From: Burkholderiaceae bacterium
Lineage (GTDB): Bacteria; Pseudomonadota; Gammaproteobacteria; Burkholderiales; Burkholderiaceae_C
Assembly: GCA_026125795.1 (NCBI GenBank)
Contig: JAHCKM010000001.1
Coordinates: forward strand, 2,074,600-2,138,599
Length of the DNA: 64,000 bases
Reading direction: 5' to 3'
The notes under the pieces were generated by a model. That model saw nothing but the letters and a program-made list of their open reading frames with translations, ran no database searches and had not been told where the DNA came from. Each line of letters starts with the position of its first letter. The stretch's first letter is position 1. Shown here in pieces: positions 28,161 through 37,025 of this stretch. Position numbers and translations under genes: made by a program.

Positions 28161-29135
28161 CTAGAACGGCGGCAGGCCGGCTGCGGCGGCCGCGTTCTCG
28201 ATCGGCACAGCAAATCCGATGCCGATGAAGGTGCGCGCTTCGGTGGGGTTCATGATCGCGGTGACGATACCCACCACATGGCCGTCCGTCGTGACCAGCG
28301 GGCCGCCCGAGTTGCCCGGGTTGGCGGCGGCGTCGAACTGGATCAGGTTGGTGAGAATGCGCTTACCCTCGGGGGAGCGGAACTCGCGCTTGAGCCCCGA
28401 CACCACGCCTTGCGACACCGACGGCCCGATGCCGAACGGATGGCCGACCGCAATGACCTCGTCACCGGGACGCAGGCCGCCGGTGGAGCGCATCGTGGCG
28501 GCTTCCAGTTCATCGGGACGCGATGCCGCCTGCAGCACCGCGAGGTCGTTTTCCGGCTGCACGTTGATCAGCGACGCTTCCGACTCCATGCCGTTGGCGT
28601 AGGTGATCTTGATGCGCGAGGCCCCGTGCACCACGTGCAGGTTGGTCAGGATGATGCCCTTGTCGACGATCACCACGCCCGAGCCGACGCTCTTGTGCTG
28701 CTCGCCTTCCTTCGGGTCGGGGCGGCCGGGCGGCTGCTCGCCGACCACGCGCACCACCGAGCCGATCACCGCCTCGTAGGCGTTGGCCGCGGCCGACTGC
28801 AGCGGCTCCTTGGCGATCGACTCGCGCATCGCATGGTCGATCTGCTCGAAGGTGGGAATCTGGCGCTCGCGCAAGGTCCACGCCGGCCAGCCGGCGACCA
28901 CGGCCAGCAGCACCGCCAGCGCAGCCCAGGCCCAGCGTTCGTTGCGTTTGATCGCGGCACCGCTGCGCCGGCCGGTGCGCGCCCACCAGCCGGGCGGATC
29001 GGCGCTGTCGTCGGGTTCTTCGTTCGGGGCTTCGCCCGCAAGCTCGCGGCCGGCAGCGGCACGCGTGCGATCGGGCGTTCGGCTGTACAAGGGCACGCGC
29101 TTCATCGTCACCGGCTCGTCAGACAACCCCGACAT
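28161..29135 (-). CDS. trypsin-like (DegP/HtrA-related) serine protease without PDZ domain
   Basis: A 324-residue protein. After a polar cytoplasmic tail of about 60 residues comes one transmembrane helix (WAWAALAVLLAVVAGW), then an S1C protease domain with catalytic His167 (TNLHVVHG), Asp197 (ENDLAVLQ) and Ser276 (NPGNSGGPL). It stops right after the protease domain (AVPIENAAAAAGLPPF) with no PDZ domain, unlike DegP/DegS. Predicted to be anchored in the inner membrane facing the periplasm. ATG 29105 is an alternative start ten codons in. Confidence 0.85.
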   Translation of the reverse strand: MSGLSDEPVTMKRVPLYSRTPDRTRAAAGRELAGEAPNEEPDDSADPPGWWARTGRRSGAAIKRNERWAWAALAVLLAVVAGWPAWTLRERQIPTFEQIDHAMRESIAKEPLQSAAANAYEAVIGSVVRVVGEQPPGRPDPKEGEQHKSVGSGVVIVDKGIILTNLHVVHGASRIKITYANGMESEASLINVQPENDLAVLQAASRPDELEAATMRSTGGLRPGDEVIAVGHPFGIGPSVSQGVVSGLKREFRSPEGKRILTNLIQFDAAANPGNSGGPLVTTDGHVVGIVTAIMNPTEARTFIGIGFAVPIENAAAAAGLPPF

Positions 29136-29247
29136 GGGATTGCGAGCCGCCAAGGTACCACGATGGCGGCGCGAGTGCACCGGCCAGTTAAGGTTATGCC
29201 CGCCGTCTCGATGGATGATTGATGTGGCACAGCGGAAATCGGCGACC

Positions 29248-30075
29248 ATGCCCTGGATCGACACCCATTGCCACCTCGACGCGGCCGAGTTCGATGCCGA
29301 CCGCGTCGCCGTGTGGCAGCGCGCGCGCACGGCCGGCGTGGCGATGGCGGTGATCCCGGCAGTCGCGGCGTCGGATTTCGACGCCGTGCGGTCGCTGGCC
29401 CATGAACTGGGCCTGGCCTACGCGCTCGGCATCCACCCGCTGTGCGTCGATCGGGCAGAACCGGTGCACCTGGAGCAGTTGCAGGATGCGCTGCGGCGCC
29501 ACGCAGCCGATCCGCGCCTGGTGGCGGTGGGCGAAATCGGGCTCGATTGGTTCGTCCCCGGGCTCGACCGCGCGCGCCAGCAGCATTTTTACCTGGCGCA
29601 ACTGAAGCTGGCGCGCGCCGCCGGCCTGCCGGTGATCCTGCATGTGCGCCGCTCGGCCGACGGGTTGCTGGCCGGGCTGCGGCGCATCGACGTGGCCGGT
29701 GGCATCGCGCATGCCTTCAACGGCAGCGCCGAACAGGCGCAAACGTGCGTCGCGATGGGCCTGCGGCTGGGTTTCGGCGGCGCGATGACGTTCGACCGCG
29801 CTCTGCAGATCCGGCGGTTGGCCACAGCCTTGCCCGAGCACGCGCCGGTGCTGGAGACCGACTCGCCCGACATCCCGCCGCAATGGCTGTACCGCACCGC
29901 GTCGCAGCGCGCGCAGGGCGAGCGAGCGCAGCGCAACGAGCCCGGCGAGCTGCCGCGCATCGCCGCCACGCTGGCCCGGTTGCGCGGCTGGTCGCTCGAC
30001 GAGACGGCGACAATCACCGGCGCGAACGCAGGCGCGGCGTTGCCGCGCCTGGCGGCGCTGATGGAGGATCAATGA
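29248..30075 (+). CDS. TatD-family metal-dependent hydrolase / DNase
   Basis: A 275-residue protein with the TatD signatures: DTHCHLD (His7, His9 metal ligands), VGEIGLDW (Glu ligand), ILHVRRS (His) and LETDSPDIPP (Asp). TatD proteins are metal-dependent DNases/exonucleases. It starts a chain of four genes joined by overlaps (ATGA with the glycosylase gene at 30072), consistent with one transcript that includes another DNA-repair-type enzyme. Confidence 0.92.
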   Translation: MPWIDTHCHLDAAEFDADRVAVWQRARTAGVAMAVIPAVAASDFDAVRSLAHELGLAYALGIHPLCVDRAEPVHLEQLQDALRRHAADPRLVAVGEIGLDWFVPGLDRARQQHFYLAQLKLARAAGLPVILHVRRSADGLLAGLRRIDVAGGIAHAFNGSAEQAQTCVAMGLRLGFGGAMTFDRALQIRRLATALPEHAPVLETDSPDIPPQWLYRTASQRAQGERAQRNEPGELPRIAATLARLRGWSLDETATITGANAGAALPRLAALMEDQ

Positions 30076-30587
30076 GTCCGCGGCGTCGCCCGACGCGCCT
30101 GCAAGGCCTGGCCCCGGTCGCGGCGCCGCACACCCGCGTGCTGGTGCTCGGCAGCTTTCCGAGCGAGGCCTCGCTGGCCGCGGGCCAGTACTACGCGCAC
30201 CCGCGCAACCAGTTCTGGATCATTCTGTCCCGGTTGTGGCGCACCGACCTGTGCGCCATGCCGTACGCCCGGCGGCTCGAAGAGGTGCGCGGTCGCGGCC
30301 TCGGCATCTGGGACGTGTATGCCAGCTGCCAGCGCGAAGGCAGCCTCGACAGCGCGATTCGTTCGGCGCAGCCCAATGATCTCGCCGGCCTCGTGCGACG
30401 CCTGCCGGAGCTGCGCGCGATCGCGCACAACGGCGGGGAGTCGGCGCGCACGATGACGCTCACGCGCGCGCTGGTGCCCGAGGTCGTGCGGCTGCCGTCG
30501 ACCAGCCCGGCCAACGCCAGCTGGTCGCTGCAGCGCAAGCTCGACGCATGGGGAGCGCTGTTCGCGGCGCACGGGTTGTGCGGATGA
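30072..30587 (+). CDS. uracil-DNA-glycosylase-superfamily DNA glycosylase (deoxyinosine-specific type)
   Basis: A 171-residue protein of the UDG fold. LVLGSFPSEASL (about residues 24-35) is motif 1, AHPRNQFW follows, and LPSTSPAN near residue 143 is motif 2. These fit the family 6-like 'DNA-deoxyinosine glycosylase' group, which removes hypoxanthine from DNA. Start and stop overlap both neighbours by four bases (ATGA at 30072 and 30584). Confidence 0.85.
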   Translation: MSPRRRPTRLQGLAPVAAPHTRVLVLGSFPSEASLAAGQYYAHPRNQFWIILSRLWRTDLCAMPYARRLEEVRGRGLGIWDVYASCQREGSLDSAIRSAQPNDLAGLVRRLPELRAIAHNGGESARTMTLTRALVPEVVRLPSTSPANASWSLQRKLDAWGALFAAHGLCG

Positions 30588-31348
30588 GGTCGTTGCCCGA
30601 GGCCACGATCTCCGAGCAGGACGGCGTGCGCTACCTGCACCTCGACACGCCGTGGGTGCAGGGCGCGATGCTGCTGAAGCAGCCGCGCACGCTGGTGCTC
30701 GAATACGTGCAGCGCATGATGGCGTGGATGTTGTGGCGCGCGCCCGAAGGGCTGGCGCAGGGCCGCGCGGTGCAACTCGGCCTCGGCGCCGCAGCGATCA
30801 CGCGCTTCACGCGCCAGGTGCTGCGCATGCCGACCACGGCCGTCGAGCTCAACCCGGCGGTGATCGCCGCCTGCCGGCGCTGGTTCCGGTTGCCCGACGA
30901 CGATGCGCTGCTCAGCGTGCGCCAGGCCGATGCGGCGACCTGGCTGCGCAGCGACGAGGCGCCGCGCGGCGAGGTGAGCGTGTTGTGTGTCGATCTGTAC
31001 GATCATGAAGCCGCCGCCCCGGTGCTCGACGATGAAGCCTTCTATGCCGACTGCCGTGCGTTACTGGCCGAGGGCGGCCTGATGACGGTCAACCTGTTCG
31101 GGCGGCGTGCCAGCTTCGGCCGTTCGATGGCGCGCATCGCGGCCGCCTTCGGCCCGCAGCATCTGTGGCACCTGTTGCCAACCCGGGAAGGCAACACGAT
31201 TGCGGTAGCAACACACACGGTGCCTGCGCCGGATCGTGGCACCTTGCTGGCGCGGGCGGATAACATCGAGTCCCGCTACGGATTGCCGGCGCGCAAATGG
31301 TTGCGGCTGGTCCGACCATGGCAACCGCAAGCCCCGCCCGATCGCTGA
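30584..31348 (+). CDS. spermidine-synthase-like (class I SAM-binding) protein
   Basis: A 254-residue protein with the spermidine-synthase Rossmann fold: QLGLGAAAITRF (SAM-type glycine loop), TAVELNPAVI (acidic residue binding the nucleoside) and VLCVDLYDHEAAAP (catalytic Asp region). No aminopropyltransferase-specific set can be confirmed, so it may be a fused-type 'spermine/spermidine synthase' homologue of other function. It overlaps the glycosylase gene by four bases and the GspE-like gene by 31. Confidence 0.8.
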   Translation: MRSLPEATISEQDGVRYLHLDTPWVQGAMLLKQPRTLVLEYVQRMMAWMLWRAPEGLAQGRAVQLGLGAAAITRFTRQVLRMPTTAVELNPAVIAACRRWFRLPDDDALLSVRQADAATWLRSDEAPRGEVSVLCVDLYDHEAAAPVLDDEAFYADCRALLAEGGLMTVNLFGRRASFGRSMARIAAAFGPQHLWHLLPTREGNTIAVATHTVPAPDRGTLLARADNIESRYGLPARKWLRLVRPWQPQAPPDR

Positions 31349-33159
31349 ACCCGACTGCCCGCCCGCGCAGCGCCGCGCGGGCCGTGCCGGAGCGCGGCAA
31401 GCTCGAGTGGCGCACCCTGCTGGCCTGGCTGCGCGAAGACGGCCTGATCGGACACGACGATGCGGAAGGCGTGGTCAAGCGCTTTGGCGGCGCCGACTCG
31501 AGCCAGCATCCGCTGGTGCGCTTGGGGCACGCGGGCCTCAAGCGCCACGGCACGCAGACCCCGCTCGACACCGAGGCGCTGACGATGTGGCTGGCGCAGC
31601 GCTTCAGCCTGCCGTATCTGCGCATCGATCCGCTCAAGGTTGATGTCGGCCGCGTCGCCGACGTGATGAGCGTGCACTACGCCGAGGTGCGGCGCGTGCT
31701 GCCGGTGACGGTGGGCGCGCACGAGGTGGCCATCGCCACCGCCGAGCCGTTCGACAACGCCTGGGTGCCCGAGATCGAGGCGCACACGCGCAAGAGCGTC
31801 AAGCTGGTGGTGTCCAACCCGCAGGACATTGCGCGCTACACCACCGAGTTCTTCTCGCTCGCCAAGAGCGTGCGCGCGGCTCAGAAGACCGGCGAACAAT
31901 CGGCGGCCGCCAACTTCGAGCAGCTGGTGGAGCTGGGCCGGACCAACAAGCAGCTCGACGCCAACGACGCCGGCGTGGTGCAGGTGGTGGATTGGCTGTG
32001 GCAATACGCGTTCGATCAGCGCGCCAGCGACATCCACCTCGAGCCGCGGCGCGACATGGGCGCGATCCGCTTTCGCATCGACGGCGTGCTGCACACGGTG
32101 TACCAGGTGCCGATGACGGTGATGAGCGCGATGACGGCGCGCATCAAGCTGCTCGGTCGCATGGACGTGATCGAGAAGCGGCGTCCGCTCGATGGGCGCA
32201 TCAAGACCAAGCGGCCCGACGGCGTGGAGGGCGCCGGGCAGGAGGTGGAGATGCGCCTGGCCACCATACCGACCGCGTTCGGCGAGAAGATGGTGATGCG
32301 AATCTTCGATCCCGACACCGCGGTCAAGAGCGTGGAAGGGCTCGGGTTCTCGGCGCACGACGGCGAGCGCTGGCAGCAGCTGATCTCGCGGGCGCACGGC
32401 ATCATCCTCGTCACCGGACCCACCGGCAGCGGCAAGACCACCACGCTGTACTCCACGCTGAAGAAGCTCGCCACCGACGAGGTCAACGTCTGCACGATCG
32501 AAGACCCGATCGAGATGATCGAGCCGGCGTTCAACCAGACGCAGGTGCACGGCGCCATCGACATGGGCTTCGCCGAAGGCGTGCGCGCGCTGATGCGGCA
32601 GGACCCCGACATCATCATGATCGGCGAGATCCGCGACCTCGCGACCGCCGAGATGGCGATCCAGGCTGCGCTCACCGGTCACCTGGTGTTCAGCACCTTG
32701 CACACCAACGATGCGGCGTCGGCCATCACGCGGCTGGCCGATCTCGGTGTGCCGCCTTATCTGATCAGCGCCACCGTGATCGGCGTGCTGGCGCAGCGCC
32801 TCGCGCGCACGCTGTGCCCGGCCTGCAAGAAGCCCGACGACGACACCTCGCGCGACATGCTGGCCGAGATCGCCAAGCCGTGGCGCTTGACCGGTGGCGT
32901 GCGCATGTACAAGCCGGTGGGCTGCCTCGAATGCCGGCACACCGGCTACCGCGGCCGCGTGGGCTTGTATGAACTGATGCAGCTCACGCCGCAGGCGCAC
33001 GAGCACATTCATCCGCACTACGACATCCCGGCGCTGCGCCATCAGGCGCTGAAGGACGGCATGCGACCGTTGCGCCTGGCCGGCACGATGAAGATCGCCG
33101 AAGGCGTGACCACCATCGAAGAAGTGCTGCGCTCGACGCCGGCCTGGTCCGAAAAGTAG
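31318..33159 (+). CDS. gspE: GspE/PilB-family type II secretion ATPase
   Basis: A 613-residue ATPase. The N-terminal region (about 25-130) is a GspE/PilB N-terminal domain; Walker A is GPTGSGKTTT (about 366-375), the Asp box is TIEDPIEM, Walker B IMIGEIRD and the His box LVFSTLHTNDA. A zinc-type pair of CxxC motifs (CPAC about 499-502, CLEC about 535-538) precedes the C-terminus. It would power assembly of a type II pseudopilus or type IV pilus. No other T2SS genes adjoin it; a GspB fragment appears 30 kb away at the right edge. ATG 31318 lies inside the upstream gene. Confidence 0.9.
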   Translation: MATASPARSLNPTARPRSAARAVPERGKLEWRTLLAWLREDGLIGHDDAEGVVKRFGGADSSQHPLVRLGHAGLKRHGTQTPLDTEALTMWLAQRFSLPYLRIDPLKVDVGRVADVMSVHYAEVRRVLPVTVGAHEVAIATAEPFDNAWVPEIEAHTRKSVKLVVSNPQDIARYTTEFFSLAKSVRAAQKTGEQSAAANFEQLVELGRTNKQLDANDAGVVQVVDWLWQYAFDQRASDIHLEPRRDMGAIRFRIDGVLHTVYQVPMTVMSAMTARIKLLGRMDVIEKRRPLDGRIKTKRPDGVEGAGQEVEMRLATIPTAFGEKMVMRIFDPDTAVKSVEGLGFSAHDGERWQQLISRAHGIILVTGPTGSGKTTTLYSTLKKLATDEVNVCTIEDPIEMIEPAFNQTQVHGAIDMGFAEGVRALMRQDPDIIMIGEIRDLATAEMAIQAALTGHLVFSTLHTNDAASAITRLADLGVPPYLISATVIGVLAQRLARTLCPACKKPDDDTSRDMLAEIAKPWRLTGGVRMYKPVGCLECRHTGYRGRVGLYELMQLTPQAHEHIHPHYDIPALRHQALKDGMRPLRLAGTMKIAEGVTTIEEVLRSTPAWSEK

Positions 33160-33296
33160 CGGCGCCACGCGCACGGTCGCACCAGCGGTGTGCCTGTGCG
33201 CGCTTTGCACTTACGTGGAAACCCACAATGGGGCCATCTGGTGCCGCCGCCTAGAATCGCCGCCCAAAGGGCCGCGGCCCACGAGGAGACCTCCAC

Positions 33297-33767
33297 GTGA
33301 AGATCAAGAGCCAGAAGGACTTCTGGTCTGGGTTGATGTTCGTCGTCGTGGGCCTTGGATTCGCCTGGGGTGCCACGTACTACAGCTTTGGCACGTCGGC
33401 GCGTCCCGGACCGGGTTATTTTCCGCTCGGGCTCGGGCTGATCCTCTCGGCCCTCGGTGCACTCACGCTGTTCGAAGCGCTGACCATCGAAACCGATGAC
33501 GGCGAGCCGATCGGTGCGTTCGCATGGAAGCCGCTGATCACCATCCTCGTCTCGGTGCTGTTGTTCGGCTTCCTGCTGCCGCGACTGGGCATGGCGCTGA
33601 CGATTCCGGTCCTGGTGATCATCTCGAGCCTGGCGGGCGACGAGTTCCACTGGCGCGACGCCATCATCAACAGCATCGTGCTCGCGATCGGGTCCTGGCT
33701 GATCTTCATCCTCGGGCTGAAGCTGGTGATTCCGGTGTGGCCCACCTTCCTGCCGTTTGCCAGATAA
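33297..33767 (+). CDS. tctB: tripartite tricarboxylate transporter, small subunit TctB
   Basis: A 156-residue membrane protein with four predicted helices and the TctB features KDFWSGLMFVVVG at the start and PGPGYFPLGLGLIL near residue 40. It starts at GTG 33297 with GAGGAG at 33283-33288. TctB partners TctA (9 nt downstream) to import a carboxylate. The binding protein TctC is not in this operon. Confidence 0.9.
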   Translation: MKIKSQKDFWSGLMFVVVGLGFAWGATYYSFGTSARPGPGYFPLGLGLILSALGALTLFEALTIETDDGEPIGAFAWKPLITILVSVLLFGFLLPRLGMALTIPVLVIISSLAGDEFHWRDAIINSIVLAIGSWLIFILGLKLVIPVWPTFLPFAR

Positions 33768-33776
33768 GGGGCTCGC

Positions 33777-35282
33777 ATGGATCTGTTCCAGAACCTCGGC
33801 ATCGGCTTCCAGACCGCGCTGTCGCTGCAGAACCTGCTGTACGCCTTCATGGGTGCGGTGCTCGGCACGTTGATCGGCGTGCTGCCGGGCCTCGGGCCCG
33901 TGGCCACCATCGCGATGCTGCTGCCCAGCATCTACGCGCTCGACCCGACCCCGGCGCTGATCATGCTGGCCGGCATCTACTACGGCTCGCAGTACGGCGG
34001 CTCCACCACCGCAATCCTGATCAATGTGCCGGGCGAGTCGGCGTCGGTGGTGACCGCGATCGACGGCTATCAGATGGCGCGCCAGGGGCGCGCCGGTGCA
34101 GCGCTCGCCGCCGCGGGCCTCGGCTCGTTCTTTGCCGGCTCGGTGGCCACGCTGGTGGTGGCCGCGTTCGCGCCGCCCCTGACCGAGCTCGCATTCAAGT
34201 TCGGTCCCGCCGAGTATTTCGCGCTGATGGTGCTGGGCCTGATCGGCGCCGTGGTGCTGGCCTCGGGCTCGCTGATCAAGGCCATCGCAATGATCATCCT
34301 CGGGCTGTTGATGGGGCAGATCAACACCGACGTGATCTCCGGCGTGCCGCGCTACAGCTTCGACATCCCGGAACTGACCGACGGCATCGGCTTCGTCGCC
34401 ATCGCGATGGGCGTGTTCGGCTTCGGCGAGATCATCGCCAACCTCGGCCGGCCGGCCGAACACCGAGAGGTGTTCACCAAGGACGTGAAGGGCTTGTGGC
34501 CCACCAAGGATGACTTCAAGGCCGCATGGCCGTCGGTGCTGCGCGGCACGGCGCTCGGCTCGATCCTCGGCGTGCTGCCCGGCGGGGGTGCATTGCTGTC
34601 GAGCTTCGCCACCTACACGATGGAAAAGAAGATCGCGGGCCCGACCGGCCGCTTCGGCAAGGGCGACATCCGTGGCGTGGCGGGGCCGGAGAGCGCCAAC
34701 AACGCCGGCGCGCAGGCTTCATTCATCCCGATGCTCACGCTCGGCATTCCGCCCAACCCGGTGATGGCGCTGATGGTCGGTGCGATGACGATCAAGGGCA
34801 TCCAGCCGGGGCCTCAGGTGATGACCAGCAACCCGTCGCTGTTCTGGGGCCTGATCGCCAGCATGTGGATCGGCAACCTGATGCTGATCATCCTCAACCT
34901 GCCGCTGATCGGCATGTGGATCAAGCTGCTGACCGTGCCCTATCGGTTTCTCTTTCCGGCCATCCTGACGTTCTGCTGCATCGGCCTGTACACGATCAAC
35001 AACACGAACTTCGACGTCTACATGGCCGTCATCTTCGGCCTGATCGGCTACCTGTTCTACAAGCTCGGCTGCGAGCCGGCACCGCTGCTGCTGGGCTTCA
35101 TTCTCGGGCCGATGATGGAGGAGAACCTGCGACGAGCGTTGCTGCTCAGTCGGGGTGACTGGTCCACCTTCCTCACGCGGCCGCTGTCGGCCGGCCTGCT
35201 GATCGCCTCGGCGCTGATGATCGTGATCGTCGCGCTGCCGTCGATCAAGGCGAAACGGCAGGAGGCGTTCCAGGGAGACTGA
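33777..35282 (+). CDS. tctA: tripartite tricarboxylate transporter, large permease TctA
   Basis: A 501-residue permease with about eleven helices. The two TctA signatures are present: GVLPGLGPVATIAMLLP (about 38-54) and GVLPGGGALLSSF (about 265-277), with GSQYGGSTTAILINVPGE between. It takes up tricarboxylates or other organic acids by a sodium- or proton-linked route with a periplasmic TctC partner, which must be supplied from elsewhere, possibly the protein at 60377. A strong terminator follows. Confidence 0.94.
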   Translation: MDLFQNLGIGFQTALSLQNLLYAFMGAVLGTLIGVLPGLGPVATIAMLLPSIYALDPTPALIMLAGIYYGSQYGGSTTAILINVPGESASVVTAIDGYQMARQGRAGAALAAAGLGSFFAGSVATLVVAAFAPPLTELAFKFGPAEYFALMVLGLIGAVVLASGSLIKAIAMIILGLLMGQINTDVISGVPRYSFDIPELTDGIGFVAIAMGVFGFGEIIANLGRPAEHREVFTKDVKGLWPTKDDFKAAWPSVLRGTALGSILGVLPGGGALLSSFATYTMEKKIAGPTGRFGKGDIRGVAGPESANNAGAQASFIPMLTLGIPPNPVMALMVGAMTIKGIQPGPQVMTSNPSLFWGLIASMWIGNLMLIILNLPLIGMWIKLLTVPYRFLFPAILTFCCIGLYTINNTNFDVYMAVIFGLIGYLFYKLGCEPAPLLLGFILGPMMEENLRRALLLSRGDWSTFLTRPLSAGLLIASALMIVIVALPSIKAKRQEAFQGD

Positions 35283-35303
35283 GCAGGCACGCTCGAGCAC
35301 TCG

Positions 35304-35327
35304 AAGCCCCGGCCCGCCGGGGCTTTT
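35304..35327 (+). terminator. Rho-independent terminator after tctBA
   Basis: AAGCCCCGG (35304-35312), loop CCCG, CCGGGGCTT (35317-35325) and TT after it. A nine-pair GC-rich stem ending in four T residues, 22 nt after the tctA stop. Confidence 0.88.
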
Positions 35328-35361
35328 GCATGGGCGGCACTATGCTTGCGGTCTCCAACGC

Positions 35362-36963
35362 ATGAGCGCCTCCCCCGAGAACCCTGCCGGCAGTGCCCTG
35401 GAGCCGCTGCGTAACCCGGTGTTTCGCATGTTGTGGCTGGCCTGGCTGGCCGCCAACATCTCGCTGTGGATGCACGACGTGGCGGCCGCGTGGCTGATGA
35501 CCACGCTGACGCAGGATCCGGCGTTGGTGGCGCTGGTGGCCACCGCAGGCACGCTGCCGATGTTCCTGCTCGGGCTGCCGAGCGGCGCGCTGGCCGACAT
35601 CGTCGACCGGCGGCGCTACTTCGCCGGCACGCAGCTGTGGGCCGCGCTGATCGCCACGCTGCTGGTGGTGTTGTCGATCGCTGATCGGTTGTCGGCCAAC
35701 ACGCTGTTGCTGCTCACGTTCCTCAACGGCATCACGATGGCGATGCGCTGGCCGGTGTTCGCCGCGATCGTGCCGAGCGTCGTGTCGCGCGCTCAGTTGT
35801 CGAGCGCGCTGGCGCTCAACGGCGCGGCGATGAACGTGCCGCGCATCATCGGGCCGGCCATCGCCGGCGCGCTGCTGGCCAGCGCCGGCAGCGCGCTGGT
35901 GTTCGGCCTCAACGCGGTGATCTCGGTGCTTTCGTTCGTGATGATCCTGCGCTGGAAGAGCGCGCGCAAGGAGAGCGCGCTGCCGGGCGAGCGTTTCATC
36001 GGCGCGATGCGCGTGGGGCTGCAGTATCTGCGTCAGGCGCCACGCTTGCAGGTGGCGATGCTGCGCATCGCGCTGTTCATGCTGCAGGTGTCGGGCCTGA
36101 TGTCGTTGCTGCCGCTGCTGGCGAAGGAGCTGCCCGGCGGCGGCGCCGGCACGTTCAGCGCGATGCTTGCCGCCACCGGCGTCGGGGCGGTCGGCATGGT
36201 GGTGTTCATGGGCCGCCTGCGCGAGAACCTCGGGCGCGACCGCATGGTGCTGGCGGGCACGCTGCTGCACGCGGCGTCGGCCACCGGCGCCGGACTCGCG
36301 CCCCATCTGTGGCTGGCGTTGCCGTGTCTGGTGTTCGCTGGTGCGTCGGTCATCATCACGGCCAACACCATCACCGTGTCGGCGCAGCTCACGTTGCCCG
36401 ACTGGGTGCGCGCGCGCGGCATGGCGGTCTACCAGATGGCGTTGATGGGCGGCGTTGCCGGCGGCGCGGCGCTTTGGGGCCATGTGGCCGCCATCATCGA
36501 CGTGCGGCCCGCCGTGCTGGCCTCTGCCGCGTTCGGCGTGATCGCGCTGCTGGTGACCCTTCGCCTGTCGATCGACAAGGTCAACCCCGATGACCAGCGG
36601 CCCGCGCCGGTGGCGCCGCCACCGGAGCCCGCGATCGCGATCGATGCCGACGATGGTCCGGTGATGGTCACGGTGGAATACCAGATCGATCCGGCGCGTG
36701 CCGCCGAGTTTGCCGAGGTGATGCAGCTCACGCGCCGCGCGCGCTTGCGCCAGGGCGCGCTGTCGTGGGGCTTGTTCCGCGATGCGATGGTGCCGGGGCG
36801 CTACGTCGAGTACTTCGTCGACGAGTCGTGGGTCGAGCATCAGCGCCGGCTCGAGCGCTTCACCGCCGGCGACGCCGGGCTGCGCGAGCTTCGGCTGTCG
36901 TTCCACGTGGGCCAGCAGCCGCCGGTGGTGCGTCGTTTGGTCGGCGAAACGATGCTCGGATAA
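35362..36963 (+). CDS. MFS transporter (MFS_3/EntS-like) with C-terminal alpha/beta-barrel domain
   Basis: A 533-residue protein. Residues about 15-410 have twelve helices and the EntS-like signature GLPSGALADIVDRRRY after helix 2. From about 435 a soluble tail resembles an antibiotic-biosynthesis-monooxygenase (dimeric ferredoxin-like) domain: VEYQIDPARAAEFAEVM, then GALSWGLFRDAMVPGRYVEYF. This long MFS type recurs in proteobacteria; substrate and the role of the tail are unknown. ATG 35362 gives MSASPEN; it stands alone between a terminator and ggt. Confidence 0.87.
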   Translation: MSASPENPAGSALEPLRNPVFRMLWLAWLAANISLWMHDVAAAWLMTTLTQDPALVALVATAGTLPMFLLGLPSGALADIVDRRRYFAGTQLWAALIATLLVVLSIADRLSANTLLLLTFLNGITMAMRWPVFAAIVPSVVSRAQLSSALALNGAAMNVPRIIGPAIAGALLASAGSALVFGLNAVISVLSFVMILRWKSARKESALPGERFIGAMRVGLQYLRQAPRLQVAMLRIALFMLQVSGLMSLLPLLAKELPGGGAGTFSAMLAATGVGAVGMVVFMGRLRENLGRDRMVLAGTLLHAASATGAGLAPHLWLALPCLVFAGASVIITANTITVSAQLTLPDWVRARGMAVYQMALMGGVAGGAALWGHVAAIIDVRPAVLASAAFGVIALLVTLRLSIDKVNPDDQRPAPVAPPPEPAIAIDADDGPVMVTVEYQIDPARAAEFAEVMQLTRRARLRQGALSWGLFRDAMVPGRYVEYFVDESWVEHQRRLERFTAGDAGLRELRLSFHVGQQPPVVRRLVGETMLG

Positions 36964-37025
36964 CGTCTCGCCGCGCGAGCGACTAGCATTGGCGGATTCC
37001 AATGTCCTCCAGTGCCGGAGCCCGA

